Of a stretch of DNA of 64,000 nucleotides, positions 19,401 through 27,102 are shown piece by piece (the first letter of the stretch is position 1; each line of letters starts with the position of its first letter). A program made the position numbers and the translations under genes. The notes under the pieces are model-generated. The model had not been told where the DNA came from, ran no database searches, and was given only the letters and a program-made list of their open reading frames with translations. The DNA is from JADKCZ01 sp963786945 (GTDB lineage Bacteria > Myxococcota > Myxococcia > Myxococcales > Anaeromyxobacteraceae): the NCBI GenBank assembly GCA_963786945.1, contig CAWBAO010000004.1, positions 310,001 through 374,000 of the forward strand. The letters are read 5' to 3'.

Positions 19401-22400
19401 TGCTCGTGGAGCCGCGACACCTCGTGCCACGCGGCTGCACGGCCGGCCGCCTCGGGATGGGCCCGGGCCGCCGCGCCCAGCGCCCGCAGCCGTCCCCCCG
19501 CGTCGCCGCGGGCGGCGTGGGCCTGCACCAGGGCCTGCGCCGCGGCCAGCACCACGGCCGGATCGGGATCGGCCAGGGCCTGCTCCAGCGACCCCAGCGC
19601 GGCGGCGTCGTCGGGAGCGGCCTGCAGCGCGGCCGCCAGCCGGGTCACGGCGCTGGCCTGGTCGCCCAGCCCGGCCGCCAGCCGGGCGCTCTCCCGCGAG
19701 GCCCGGGCCGCCTCGGCCGGATCGTCGCTGGCGGCCGCCAGCTGGTCGAGCACCGCCGCCTGCCCGACCGGGTCGCCCGCGATGCCCAGCGCCGCCGCCA
19801 GCCGGGCCAGCAGGCGGTTCCGGCCGGCCGGCGCCGCCAGCCCCAGTGCCTCGCGGTAGAGCTCGACGGCGGCCGAGGGCTTCTGCAGCCGCTCCAGCAG
19901 CACCTCGGCCTGCTGCCCCAGCAGCACCGACCGCTCCGCGCCGGCGGCGGCCCGGGCCCGCTCGCCCAGCAGCCCGGCCGCCTCCTCCCAGCGCTCGGCG
20001 ACCAGGCAGACCCGGGTCAGCCTCGCCAGCAGCTCCGGGTCGGCGGGACGGAGGGCCAGGCAGCGGCGCAGCTGCTCGGCGGCGGCGTCCGAGGCGCCCA
20101 GCTCCTCCTCGGCCACCGCGGCCGCCCGGCGGCGCAGCGGCAGCTCGTCGTCCGGCCTGCCCTCCAGGCGGGCCGCCGCTTCGACCAGCAGCGTGAAGAG
20201 CTCGGCCTGCGCCCCGACCCGGCGGGCCAGCGCCTCGCAGCGCTTGCGGGCCTCGACGTGGTCTGGGGCGGCGCGCAGGGCCTCGGCCGCGTCGGTGAGG
20301 GCGCCCCGGGCGTCGCCCAGGCGCTCGGAGCGGATCATCGAGGCGTCGAGCAGGTGGCGGGCCCGCTCGCGCGGGTCGGCGTCGGCGGGGAGCCTTCGGG
20401 CCACCAGCTCCAGCATGGCCGCCTGCTTGGCCGGCTCGCCGCGGGCGGCGTGGACGGGGGCCAGCACCCGGGCGATCTGGAGCGGATCGACGCCGCGGGC
20501 CATCAGGCGCTCCAGCAGCGCCACCGCCTTCTGCTGCTGCGAGGTGGTGGTGCCGCCGGCGGAGAGCAGCGCCGTGACCACGCCGGCCGCCTCGCCGTGG
20601 CGCCCCAGCGGATCGACGAGCACGGTGGCCCGCTCCAGCTCCAGCTCGGCCCGCTCGGCCGGGCCCTGGACCAGCGCAGCCAGCCTGGCCAGCACCTGCG
20701 TCCGCTCCTCGGCCGCCACCGCGCCCGGGGTCGACTCCAGCGCGGCGTGGAGCCCCCACAGCGCCTCCTGGTCGTCCGACGAGGCCTCCAGCAGCTCGCG
20801 CCAGATCCCGGCGGCCGCCGCGCCACGCCCCGCGGCGCTCAAGGCCCGCGCCAGCGCGCTGCCGGTCTCTTGCCGGGCCGTCCCCTCGGCCCGGGCGTGG
20901 TCGGCCTCCAGCCCGGCCAGCGCCTCCGCCTGCTGGCGGGCCCGGGCCTCGCACCCGGCCAGCGCCGCCGCGGCCTCGCGGTCGGAGGGATCGGCCACGG
21001 CCAGCTCGCGCCACGCCTCGGCGGCCGCCTCGGGCCGTCCCAGCTCCCCGTCCAGCAGCTCGGCGGCCCGCCGCAGCAGCCCCCGGCGCGCCGCCGGATC
21101 GCCGGCCACCGCCTGCGCCGCCGAGCGGAGCGCCCGGCACAGCTCGGGGATCAGCCCGGCCCGCCGGGCCGCCTCCTCCAGCCCGGTGCGGACCGAGGCC
21201 CGGCGCGGATCGAGCGCCAGCGCCCTCGACAGCGTCCGGAAGGCGTCTCCCGGCCGCTCCAGCTGCTCCAGCTCGACCGTGGCCAGCCGCTCCAGCAGCT
21301 TGACCCGCTCGGCGGTGTCGGGCTCGGCGGCCACCCGCAGCGCCAGGACCTCCGCCAGCCTCGGCCACTCCTCCCGCTCGGCGAGCAGCGGGGCCAGCGC
21401 GGTGGCGGCCGGGACGCTGGCGGGATCGATCCGCAGCGCCGCCTCGAGGTGGCGCTGCGCCCGCTCCGGGTCCAGGAGCCGGGTCCGGGCCAGCTCGGCG
21501 GCCCTCACCCGCAGCGGCGCGTGGCCGGGCCGCTCCGGCATGGCCTCGAGGTGGCGCTCCAGGACCGCCAGGGCCTCGGTGAAGCGGCCGGCGTCGGTGA
21601 GCTGCTCGAAGGACTGGAGCGCGGCCGGCTCGCAGGACGGATCGAGCTCCAGCGCCCGGGCCAGCGCGGCCAGCGCGCCCGGCCCGTCGCCGAGCCGGAC
21701 CAGCTTGAGCCGGGCCGCCGCGAGGTGGACCTGCACCAGCGCGCCGCGGTCGCGGGTGGCGGCCGCCAGCCGGTCCAGCGCGGCGGCGTGGCCGCCGAAG
21801 TCCTTGCGCTCCTCCAGCATGTGCTCCATCAGCTCCAGCACCGCCGGCTGGCCGGGCGCCAGCGCCCAGGCCCGCTCCAGCAGGCCCACGGCTGGTCCCA
21901 GCCCGTCCGGCGCGTAGGTGGCCTGGAGCTGGGCGGCGCGCAGCAGCAGCTCGGCGGCCTCGCGCCGGGGCGCCGTGGCCGCGCGGGCCTCCAGGCTGGC
22001 GGCCTCCTCGCGCCAGCGGCGCGGCAGCGAGGTGAGCCGCTCGCGGGCCTCGGCGGCGCCGGGCGCCGCCCGGTCGAGGGTCTGGGCCTCGATGAGCGAG
22101 TCCATGGCGACGTCATGGAAGAGCGCCTGGTCGGCCAGCGTCGCGCCCAGCCGCGCGTAGTCCCGCGCCAGGCCCACCCGCTCGGCGCCCCCGTCGCGGG
22201 CGGTGTCGAGCAGCCGCTTGGCCTGGGCGTAGCGCCGCAGCGCCAGGCAGGCCTCGAGGCCGCACTGCCGGGCCTCGACCAGCCCGGGATCGAGCCGCAC
22301 CGCCCCGGCGTAGCGCATCGCCGCCCGGTCGCGCCGGCCCAGCTGCTCCTCGTGGAGCCGCCCCAGCCGCAGCGCCAGCCGGGCCCTCTCGGCGGGGGCG

Positions 22401-22762
22401 GCGGCGGCCAGCGCCCGGCGCTCCAGCACGTCGCTGAGCGAGGCCCAGTCCTGGCGCGCCTCGGCCAGCTCGGAGAGGGCCTGCAGCGCCGGCTGGCTGC
22501 CCGGGTCGCTCGCCAGCATGGCGCGGTACAGCTCCTCGGCCCGCGCCGGGTTGGCGGCCTCGCGGCGCGCCACCTCGGCGGCCTCCGCCAGCAGCCGCGC
22601 CGCCTCGGCGGCCGGCAGCACCCGGGCCCGGGCCTCCAGCAGCGAGGCCAGCTCCTCGAACCGGCTGCCCTTCCGGTAGGCCGCCTCGAGCGCCTGGAAG
22701 GCCTCCTGGTCGCCCGGGGCGGCCTCGAGGGTCTCCAGGTGAGCCCGGATCTGCTGGTCCAT
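10472..22762 (-). CDS. gltI: GltI/AgmK giant TPR protein, 4096 residues
   Basis: One uninterrupted frame of 12.3 kb. Almost the whole length is degenerate tetratricopeptide helices in a double unit of roughly 75-80 residues: one half like ALxxLxxLYxxxxRWxELAxVL, the other like LLxRLGxLxEExLGDPxxAxxAYRxALxLDP. The last ~300 residues (from VVGRLRKFARDQ) are not TPR and probably form a conserved globular end. No signal peptide or membrane helix, so cytoplasmic, as expected for GltI, which in M. xanthus is part of the gliding complex with the AglRQS motor and AglZ. Position between gltH and gltJ matches the Myxococcus order. Arg, Ala, Leu and Glu dominate. Its ATG is 25 bases past gltH; gltJ starts 7 bases after its stop. 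Confidence 0.88.
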   Translation of the reverse strand: MDQQIRAHLETLEAAPGDQEAFQALEAAYRKGSRFEELASLLEARARVLPAAEAARLLAEAAEVARREAANPARAEELYRAMLASDPGSQPALQALSELAEARQDWASLSDVLERRALAAAAPAERARLALRLGRLHEEQLGRRDRAAMRYAGAVRLDPGLVEARQCGLEACLALRRYAQAKRLLDTARDGGAERVGLARDYARLGATLADQALFHDVAMDSLIEAQTLDRAAPGAAEARERLTSLPRRWREEAASLEARAATAPRREAAELLLRAAQLQATYAPDGLGPAVGLLERAWALAPGQPAVLELMEHMLEERKDFGGHAAALDRLAAATRDRGALVQVHLAAARLKLVRLGDGPGALAALARALELDPSCEPAALQSFEQLTDAGRFTEALAVLERHLEAMPERPGHAPLRVRAAELARTRLLDPERAQRHLEAALRIDPASVPAATALAPLLAEREEWPRLAEVLALRVAAEPDTAERVKLLERLATVELEQLERPGDAFRTLSRALALDPRRASVRTGLEEAARRAGLIPELCRALRSAAQAVAGDPAARRGLLRRAAELLDGELGRPEAAAEAWRELAVADPSDREAAAALAGCEARARQQAEALAGLEADHARAEGTARQETGSALARALSAAGRGAAAAGIWRELLEASSDDQEALWGLHAALESTPGAVAAEERTQVLARLAALVQGPAERAELELERATVLVDPLGRHGEAAGVVTALLSAGGTTTSQQQKAVALLERLMARGVDPLQIARVLAPVHAARGEPAKQAAMLELVARRLPADADPRERARHLLDASMIRSERLGDARGALTDAAEALRAAPDHVEARKRCEALARRVGAQAELFTLLVEAAARLEGRPDDELPLRRRAAAVAEEELGASDAAAEQLRRCLALRPADPELLARLTRVCLVAERWEEAAGLLGERARAAAGAERSVLLGQQAEVLLERLQKPSAAVELYREALGLAAPAGRNRLLARLAAALGIAGDPVGQAAVLDQLAAASDDPAEAARASRESARLAAGLGDQASAVTRLAAALQAAPDDAAALGSLEQALADPDPAVVLAAAQALVQAHAARGDAGGRLRALGAAARAHPEAAGRAAAWHEVSRLHEQAGGTPADVLLAAIEAVRATPADPELRRELRRVADLARDPEAAARALDEAAEALGGAERATVLRELGDWCERRLEARDRAAAAWERLLVELPDDLGALAALRRLYRATERWSRLVDVCEAMAVRAASAPARQDPLREIAAVAEARLGDLPRAVEAWRQVAALAPQDRDVAAAIDRLLTAMDRPDELAAVLVARLELGFEAETAFRLAELRRTRLDDQAGALALHAELARREPGRTGPREALVLLSALPGAVGREALVAADAALEAAGEQARRVAIREARLAAVDEPLERARLHAEVRALLEQELGDAAGALAAARRAFAEGGPGREDAEVDLRRLGAIAGDFGAVAAAYDAAAAEGGEEALAWLRKAARVRDAELSDGPGAIVAWKAVLAAQPEDGEALEALERRFAEVAAVREQLEVAVRRATLAAGEARLPALRHAAEIARQAGDTEAEISLLSEARLVAPRDEAVLAALEEALARAGRASAQVEVLHAMADLAGDRDPGERLALLSRRAQVLERDPDPQRALDAYTAVLAEWPRDPVAVAGLERLLDRPDARAGAQRILEDVQRLAGDPARLAALLEIRLEAAPPAHRAALLAEIAGLRERAGDREAAFATRLRAFQETVAAGADDPAGRADLERLAGDGAAWAAVAAAYEAALPRVPSAALELRRRLATICGERLGNLDRAVAWWDEVAAVDPGPEPWTAVVRLRRRQGAKQELVAALERLAEATPTPEAKKDLLFEVAKIMDEQLANREGAIEAYRKILAIDPEDPGALRLLGRLLGVAERWEELAAVMAREAEAAAGRPDATAEAAELRYRLGRIRQVRLADAAGALAAYRQVLERAPRHPGTLAALQELARTSGPAALEAAQLLEPIYAGENEHGRVIEVLEARVQNEASPSARSALLRRISTLYGTQLRNGELAFTAAGRALTADPDSVEALQLVVGFGRQIGCGEQVQFLLGENFDRAHQPAARVEYQRNLARLEPDPVRAAEAWQRLLELAPEDREASAGLLAALRGGPDAEGLDKALRRALALEERPEGRAALLADLAALQEERLGDPAGAAATLKRLLELAPGDREAMARLDRLHVAGERWVELGDLLARELAEARQAGDAPAVLTFCQRLGELKETRLLDREGALALYEEVLASRPDSPETLARLAAMLEKDPGNGRAAQALETAYAAAGDHRQQAMALETRASSRPDPQERKALWIQLADLRAGPLAEPELAFVALSRAFRDDPADDALRARIEALAATTGQFEELAALYEDEVEKLPPAPMASVSLVLGRLHEEKLESPTQAVQWYQRARALDPAAAPVALPALERLLQRLEAWPELAEVLLALALDATAGDRVSYFYRLGRLCEERLASPAQAAQAYEQALAVEPRHLPSLQALEPLYEAAGRTEELVANLAAQRAVASDGATRERLLAKQATLVAGQGRLEEAVGLWREVLGLRARHEEALAALEELLQQLERWSELAAHLRVRISATVDRREVARLNDKLGWLMGVKLGDPAQAIQSYKAVLASDPTSKRALESLRDIYAAQGDLDGVAGALRQLIPRQEDPTGVKRIRLDLAEVLARAGQKLAAVEQGKLAFGIEPHTVEELVRIEEVFRAAGAAADGIRAAEARAAALADSGGPAQAIPAWLAVAELWSVQKRPDLAAAALDKVLALDAGNRQAFQQQRALHAAASNWRAYADLCLLFAPHADPEERLALLKEVAVLREQRLGEKHMASLAWNRVLGEAPGDEQALAECWRLAQEGKDQDTLAVVLEDAADKARGMVRARLLLKLGELLDAPPLDDAEGAENAIRRALEADPANPEALDALAGLFKRRGRIQELVITLEQKLEATGGLDEKKGLLLEVAHLYDEALHDVDEAVTALKRILELDGGDPAALEALAAILRREHRWGELATVLARARDLAPDDATRLGWQLLIAGLEENEIGDDEAAVEDYRTVLGVDDRNAEALAGLERLYTKLDRFAELNRVYERQVQLSDDPAEQVRILARSAGIFEEKMHDPARATAQNEAILRVDGANLSAIKALERLYRDQGYFDRLLTVMSHHLGLLTDRKEQVALMVSIGDVWWKEMSRVDRAEAIFNQAIQLDPESRQAVAALGRLYERSGNWNLALDMLQREARIAGASRDAVDLYVRIGSIQEDMLLDLPAAKEAYGKSLALDPGCLPALRALKGIAAREGNRDAYLEMLTAEARYAEDDEQRADRWTEVGRIHQDERDDREGAVRAYEEALKRKADHLPAARPLSDLYVAMQRWSDAARVLEAIVRTLEGGGDAKELCRQSYRQGYVAEKLGQRDQALRSYRRAYELDATYLPALEGLGNLLVAEGQHEEALRIFTAIIIHHRDQLTDLEVVETHWQIGEVAEKLQQPDRAIGSFKKALELDGGHEPSRRSLIRLLEAAGDWEGAVEQRQRLLATLDGRARFEALVAIGEACRDHLQDPYQAIDAWLGASRIDPTDLSVTEALLALYRETRQGQKAADVLEQIIARPEVQADGPRAARLHVLLAEILRDEVKDEAGALAQFEKALDLNPRLPKAFAWIEQVLARDKRWTELEQAYLRMVQRLPKSAEAAPARLALWKTLGDLYRNVLKSDDGARMAYQVVSRADPEDAVAVELYADLSARTPGQEAEAVQAYRQLLKLGAKPQKALAALVSLHATRKQFDRAYSAAQVLVHLAGQATPEDVAVVGRLRKFARDQASRPLDEKAWGLLFHERLRGPLADIMTLLAQHARPMFVQSPKELGLNLKRDELDVPTSMLFLVNMFKYVARTLGVEPLRLFRREEVPSRLQLVPTDPPGVLVAEELFSDRPKKELWFALGKALSFRRPELYMARLMPHDQLDLVFQAACSLGTSRFVVTADPHLVAKVKAELEKVLPEKIRANTLKLLARQYCDVQHPGDVRAYLDGAELTSNRVGALLAADLEIVRRGILGEKAQVSKLREESKLKDLLNYCISEDYAVLREQLGLAAVTPA

Positions 22763-22787
22763 TCAGCCCCTCGGGCTCGGCGCCCGG

Positions 22788-23426
22788 CTAGAACGTGTAG
22801 CGCACGACCGGCGTGACGGCGTAGCCGGGGGCCTGGGCGGAGAGCACGTACAAGCCGTCGACCTGGAGCCCCACCGAGAAGTGGCGGAGCTGGGTGTAGT
22901 ACTCGACGCCGAGGCCGCCGCCGACCAGCACGTCGGTGTCGGCGAAGAGGCCGGTGGGGTGGGAGACGAGGTAGCCGCCGCGCCCGTGGGCGTAGACGAA
23001 GAAGCGCTCGTAGCCGTTGCGGTCCCTCTGGCCGTAGAAGGCGTAGCGGAGGTCGAGCCCCGCCACCAGCAGGTCGAAGGCGCCGTAGGAGGCGCTGGCC
23101 TTCAGGCTGGCCCCCTCGGCGAAGAGGGCCACGGCGAACCGGCCGGTGACGTCGTACCCGAGGTGCACGCCGACGACGGCGCCCCCCGCGGTGCCGCCGC
23201 CCTCGGTGGCGAAGGGGAACTTGACCGGGTCCTGGTTGGGCGTCTCCAGGAGGCTCAGCCACCCGGCCTCGAAGCCGACGAAGAACCCGCGCTCGACGTC
23301 CTTGTACCTCGGGGCCCGCGGATCCTCGACCGGTGGCGGGGCGGCGTCCTGGGCGCGGGCCGGGCCGGCCGTCGCCAGGGCGGCGAGGACCAGCACGAGG
23401 CCGCGGCGGATGGCGAAGCGGGACAC
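22788..23426 (-). CDS. gltH: GltH/CglE outer-membrane beta-barrel gliding protein
   Basis: 212 residues with GTG start at 23426, preceded by GAGAGGAG. A signal peptide (RRGLVLVLAALATAGPARA, cleaved before QDAAPP) is followed by alternating amphipathic strands such as GFFVGFEAGWLSL, AVALFAEGASLKA and GVEYYTQLRHFSVGLQV. The protein ends in the aromatic VVRYTF, an outer-membrane barrel C-terminal signal. It sits between gltG and gltI as in M. xanthus, where the gene product is an outer-membrane part of the gliding complex; the link to the name CglE is from memory. Spacing to the gltG stop is 13 bases, so the ribosome site overlaps the end of gltG. Confidence 0.82.
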   Translation of the reverse strand: MSRFAIRRGLVLVLAALATAGPARAQDAAPPPVEDPRAPRYKDVERGFFVGFEAGWLSLLETPNQDPVKFPFATEGGGTAGGAVVGVHLGYDVTGRFAVALFAEGASLKASASYGAFDLLVAGLDLRYAFYGQRDRNGYERFFVYAHGRGGYLVSHPTGLFADTDVLVGGGLGVEYYTQLRHFSVGLQVDGLYVLSAQAPGYAVTPVVRYTF

Positions 23427-23439
23427 GGCGGCTCCTCTC

Positions 23440-25464
23440 CTACTCCAGGCCCGAGGCCCGCAGGATCCAGGGGTAGGTGATGACGGCGATGCCGCCGCCC
23501 TTGGGCTTGGGGAATTGCCAGCTGACGATGCGGGCCATCATGCACTGCTGGACCTTGTCGTTGTTGAGCGTGGTCGAGCTGGCGTCCACGGTGGGGTTGG
23601 AGGCGTTGCCGTCGGCGTCGATGACCCACTTGATGGCCACCTTGCCGGCCAGCTTGGGGTTCACCGCCAGCTGCTCCTCGTAGCAGAACCGGATCTGCGC
23701 GGCGTGCTCCTGGATCACCTTGCGGATGAGCTCCTTGTCGATGGACCCCATCACCTGCGCCACGCCGGCGGTGATGGCCACGTCGCGGTCGGTCTTCCGC
23801 CCCAGGCTGCCGACGCCCTGGCCGTAGCCGCCCAGGCCGCCGCCCCGCCCCTTGGTGCCGATGCCGCCGATGCCGACCGTCTCACCGGACCCGCCGCCGC
23901 CCGCGCCGGTGCCCCGCACGCCCAGGCCGCCGAAGCCGTAGCTGTCACCCACGGTGTTGCCGAACATGTTGCCGACCGCGCCGCGGACGTCGCCGCCGAG
24001 TCCTCCGGATCCGAGGACGGTGGCGAGGCCGCCGCCGCCGCCCCGCCCCAGCGCGCCCAGCACGCCCATGCGCTTCACGACCTCCTTGGCGTTGGGATCG
24101 ATGGCCTTGGGCGCCGAGCGGGCGTCGGTCTTGGGGGCGTCCTTCTTGCCCATCTTGCCTTCCTCGCCCTTGTGCTTCTCGGCCATCTCGCCCGACTGCT
24201 CGTCCTTCTTCGCCCCCTTCTCGCCGGGCAGCTTCTCGGCCGGCTTGGGCGCCTCGGGCGGCTTGATGATGAACTTGGCCATCCGCGAGGGGTTCTTGAA
24301 GAGGTCGTCGGCGAGGACGTCGGTCTCGTAGGGGAAGTTGTTCGAGGCGACGATGAAGCCGGCCTGCAGGAAGAAGAGGACGAGGAAGAGGTTGAGGAAC
24401 TGGTAGTTGATGCGCTGCCACCAGGGCGGGACCTCGACCACCTCGGGGCGGCGCGGCCGGGCCTCGATGGCCAGCCCGGCGCCCAGCTCGGCGCGGACCG
24501 CCCCGGCGTTCGGGACCGGCACGGTGAAGCCGCCCTGCACGGTGTCGTCGGCGCTGGCCCTGTGGCTCTTGACCAGCTCGGCCAGGGTGGTGCGGGCGCC
24601 CCGCTCCACCAGCGCCCCGGTCATGCCGCGGGCGAAGGCGAACGCGTACTGGCCACCGGCGTAGCGGAGGACCGGGAACTGCGGGGAGGGGAGCTGGTTG
24701 GCGGGGATGGCCAGCGCGCAGCCGGGCCCCTCGCCGACCAGCACCGGCGACGGTGGCGCCACGAAGGCGGCGGCGTCGACCAGCGTGTCGCCCCAGAGCA
24801 GCCGGAGCTCGACGCCGTGATCGCCGGAGACTTCCTCGACGACGGCGGCGGCGCGCGGCAGGCGCCAGGCCTTCCGGGCGCGCCGCGCCGGGGCGCGAGC
24901 CGCCGGTGCGGCGCGGGGGATCACGCGAGCCACCGGGACCGCGGCCGGCGCCCGGGTCGCCACCTCGGCCGGGGCGGCGGCCGGCGCGGGTGCGGGTGCT
25001 TCCGGGGGCGGGGCGGCCACGGCCACCGCCGCCACGGGTGCCGGAGCGGCTGCGACCGGGACCCGGGCCGGGGCCGCGGCGGGCACCGGGGCAGGGACAG
25101 GAGCCGGGCCAGCGACGGGAGCCGGAGCCGGGACAGGAACCGGCGCCGACGCGGCCACGGCGGCCGGGTCCATCACCAGCGCGATGCGGAGCCCGCCCAG
25201 CTGCAGCTGGTCTCCCGGCTTGAGGAGGCTGCGCGAGACCTTCCGCCCGTTGACGAAGGTCCCCTCCGCGCTCCCCATGTCGATGACCGAGACGGCCCCG
25301 TCGGCCGCCACCTCGATCACCGCGTGGATGCGCGAGACCCGGTCGTCGTCGAGCGGCAGGTGCGCCGTCGCCAGCCTTCCGAGCTTGATGATGTCCCGGG
25401 TGAACTGCTCGGTCCGCAGCAGCTGGTCGCCCCGGTACACCTGGAGGGTGATCGGCGTCGCCAT
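23440..25464 (-). CDS. gltG: GltG/PglI gliding motility protein: FHA, membrane helix, TonB-like end
   Basis: 674 residues. An N-terminal FHA phosphothreonine-binding domain (about 5-95; KLGR, SRIHAVI, GTFVNGRKV) lies in the cytoplasm. A long Ala/Pro linker follows, then a structured region and one membrane helix (FLNLFLVLFFLQAGFIVAS, about 350-370). The periplasmic part is Lys/Glu-rich, then very Gly-rich, and ends in an AgmX/PglI C-terminal domain (RFCYEEQLAVNPKLAGKV to WQFPKPKGG). Topology is that of TonB, suited to carrying motor-driven movement to the outer membrane. It is paralogous in design to GltJ, with FHA replacing the zinc-ribbon and GYF domains. gltF ends 5 bases before its start codon. 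Confidence 0.9.
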   Translation of the reverse strand: MATPITLQVYRGDQLLRTEQFTRDIIKLGRLATAHLPLDDDRVSRIHAVIEVAADGAVSVIDMGSAEGTFVNGRKVSRSLLKPGDQLQLGGLRIALVMDPAAVAASAPVPVPAPAPVAGPAPVPAPVPAAAPARVPVAAAPAPVAAVAVAAPPPEAPAPAPAAAPAEVATRAPAAVPVARVIPRAAPAARAPARRARKAWRLPRAAAVVEEVSGDHGVELRLLWGDTLVDAAAFVAPPSPVLVGEGPGCALAIPANQLPSPQFPVLRYAGGQYAFAFARGMTGALVERGARTTLAELVKSHRASADDTVQGGFTVPVPNAGAVRAELGAGLAIEARPRRPEVVEVPPWWQRINYQFLNLFLVLFFLQAGFIVASNNFPYETDVLADDLFKNPSRMAKFIIKPPEAPKPAEKLPGEKGAKKDEQSGEMAEKHKGEEGKMGKKDAPKTDARSAPKAIDPNAKEVVKRMGVLGALGRGGGGGLATVLGSGGLGGDVRGAVGNMFGNTVGDSYGFGGLGVRGTGAGGGGSGETVGIGGIGTKGRGGGLGGYGQGVGSLGRKTDRDVAITAGVAQVMGSIDKELIRKVIQEHAAQIRFCYEEQLAVNPKLAGKVAIKWVIDADGNASNPTVDASSTTLNNDKVQQCMMARIVSWQFPKPKGGGIAVITYPWILRASGLE

Positions 25465-25469
25465 CTCGG

Positions 25470-25724
25470 CTAGAGCTCCCCGGACGCCTGCATCACCTTG
25501 TCGCGCCAGTTCTCGCGAATCCGGATCAGGTTGGAGTGGGAGACCTTGCGGCGGGCCTCGACGTACTCACCGTCGGGACGCTTCAGATCACCACTGATGG
25601 TGTCGTCCTCGAAGTTGATCTCGGTGCGCTTCTCGTACGTCACGTTCGGCTTGGGCGCCGCCTTCTCTTGAGCCAGCGGGACCGCGGGAGCGGAGAGCAG
25701 CGCCAGGATGACGAGGGTGCGCAT
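25470..25724 (-). CDS. gltF: GltF/CglF small periplasmic gliding protein
   Basis: 84 residues from ATG 25724, chosen because GAGG lies nine bases upstream and a clean signal peptide follows (MRTLVILALLSAPAVPLA, then QE). In-frame GTG 25745 and ATG 25739 would add up to seven residues. The mature part is small, charged and without cysteines (EINFEDDTISGDL, then SNLIRIRENWRDKVM). Identification rests mainly on position between gltE and gltG and on size; in M. xanthus this slot is GltF, a periplasmic member of the complex. The stop is 5 bases before gltG. Confidence 0.75.
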   Translation of the reverse strand: MRTLVILALLSAPAVPLAQEKAAPKPNVTYEKRTEINFEDDTISGDLKRPDGEYVEARRKVSHSNLIRIRENWRDKVMQASGEL

Positions 25725-25782
25725 GGGCGGGGACCTCATGTTCACGCGAGCTTACCACCGGTCCGGCGCCGGGGCGAAACAC

Positions 25783-27102
25783 TCAGGGCTTCGTCTTCGT
25801 GGCCGGCTTCGGAGTCGGAGAAGGTGCGACATCACCCTTCCCTCCACCGGGCGCGACCGCCGGCGCCCTGGCCGCCTCGGCGGCCTTCTTCTCGGCGGCC
25901 TTCCTGGCGGCCTCGTCCTGCATCTGGCGAGCGGCCTCGGCGGCGGCCCTGGCCTGTCCCACCTGCTCCTGGCACTCGCGGATCAGCCTGGGCGCCGGCG
26001 ATCCCTGCGGCAGCACCGGGCCGGCCGCACGCTCGTACTGGTCGAGGGATCGCAGCGCCCCCTCGCAGTCCCCCTGATCCCGCATCAGCAGCACGCCGCG
26101 CGCCAGGTGGACCTCGGGGAGCTTGCCGCCACCCAGGCGCTCGGCCGCGGCGTAGGAGGCCAGGGCCTCCTCCGGCTTGCCTCCGTGGCGCTGGGCGATG
26201 CCGAGGAGGAGCTGGGCCGGCGCGTTGGAGGGGTCGTCGGCCAGCACGCTGGCCGCCAGCGCCTGCACCTCGCCCCAGCGCTCCTCTCGCACCGCCACCT
26301 CGAGGAGGCCGGCGCGGGCCGCCGCCATCCCAGGCTGGAGCGCCAGGGCCTTCTTCCACTGCGCCGCCGCGCCAGCGTGGTCGCCCTGCCTGGCGAGCAG
26401 CTGGCCGGACAGGAAGGCCACCTCGGCGTCGTCGGGCGCGCTCTTCTGCAGCCGCAGGGACACCAGCCTGGCCAGGTCGAGGTCGCCGCGGGCCAGCGCC
26501 ACGCGCACCATGGTCTTGCGCGCACCCACCGAGGTGGGGTCGCGCAGCAGCGCCTCGCGGGCCTGGTGCCAGGCCTCGTCGAGCTGCCCGGACTGCAGGT
26601 AGAGGGCGGCCAGCCGCTCCCGCGAGACCGCGTCGTCGGGGAAGTCGCGGGCCGCCGCGTCGTAGGCGGCCTGGGCGCCCCGCAGGTCGCCGGACTTCTC
26701 CAGCGCCACGCCGAGGTTGGCGGCCGCCTGCTTGAATGGCTTGCCGGCCAGCGCCTTCTGGTACTCGGCGCGAGCCTCGAGGTCGCGCCCCTGGCGCTCC
26801 AGGGTGACGCCCAGGTTGTAGTGCGCCTCCGGGGCCTCGGTGGCGTCGACCACGGCCCGCCAGCGCCGCTCCAGGATGGCCCAGTCGACCGCCTTGGCCT
26901 TCTCCATCTCCTCGCGCGCCGCCACCGCCTCGTCGAAGAGCCGGCGCCCCTGCGCCGAGAGCGGCTCCCCGGGCATGGCCTTCACGGATGGTGCGGCAGT
27001 GGCGGACTTCACCGCCGGGGACGGCTTGGCCGGCGCGCCGGCGCAGGCGACCAGCACCAGCGCCCCGAGGGCCAGGACGGGAAGTCTGGATGGGGCGGTC
27101 AC
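25783..27102 (-). CDS. gltE: GltE/AglT TPR lipoprotein of the gliding complex
   Basis: 439 residues. GTG 27102 overlaps the stop of gltD by four bases (GTGA), which fixes the start against a long open frame further upstream. A lipoprotein signal ends in lipobox LVAC (Cys near 20). Roughly ten TPR helix pairs follow, for example HYNLGVTLERQGRDLEARAEY and AAANLGVALEKSGDLRGAQAAY. The C-terminal ~70 residues are Ala/Lys/Glu-rich, likely coiled coil and then disordered, ending PKPATKTKP. In M. xanthus the equivalent AglT/GltE is a TPR protein needed for adventurous motility. Periplasmic side, membrane-anchored by acylation. Confidence 0.85.
   Translation of the reverse strand: MTAPSRLPVLALGALVLVACAGAPAKPSPAVKSATAAPSVKAMPGEPLSAQGRRLFDEAVAAREEMEKAKAVDWAILERRWRAVVDATEAPEAHYNLGVTLERQGRDLEARAEYQKALAGKPFKQAAANLGVALEKSGDLRGAQAAYDAAARDFPDDAVSRERLAALYLQSGQLDEAWHQAREALLRDPTSVGARKTMVRVALARGDLDLARLVSLRLQKSAPDDAEVAFLSGQLLARQGDHAGAAAQWKKALALQPGMAAARAGLLEVAVREERWGEVQALAASVLADDPSNAPAQLLLGIAQRHGGKPEEALASYAAAERLGGGKLPEVHLARGVLLMRDQGDCEGALRSLDQYERAAGPVLPQGSPAPRLIRECQEQVGQARAAAEAARQMQDEAARKAAEKKAAEAARAPAVAPGGGKGDVAPSPTPKPATKTKP

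Noticed and set aside
17633..22816. Plus-strand open frame of 1727 codons opposite gltI
   Set aside because: It is antisense to a strongly patterned TPR gene. Its translation is Arg/Gly/Gln/Pro-rich with no domain, and such stop-free shadows are common at this GC content. The same applies to 10379-14218 and 14225-17191.
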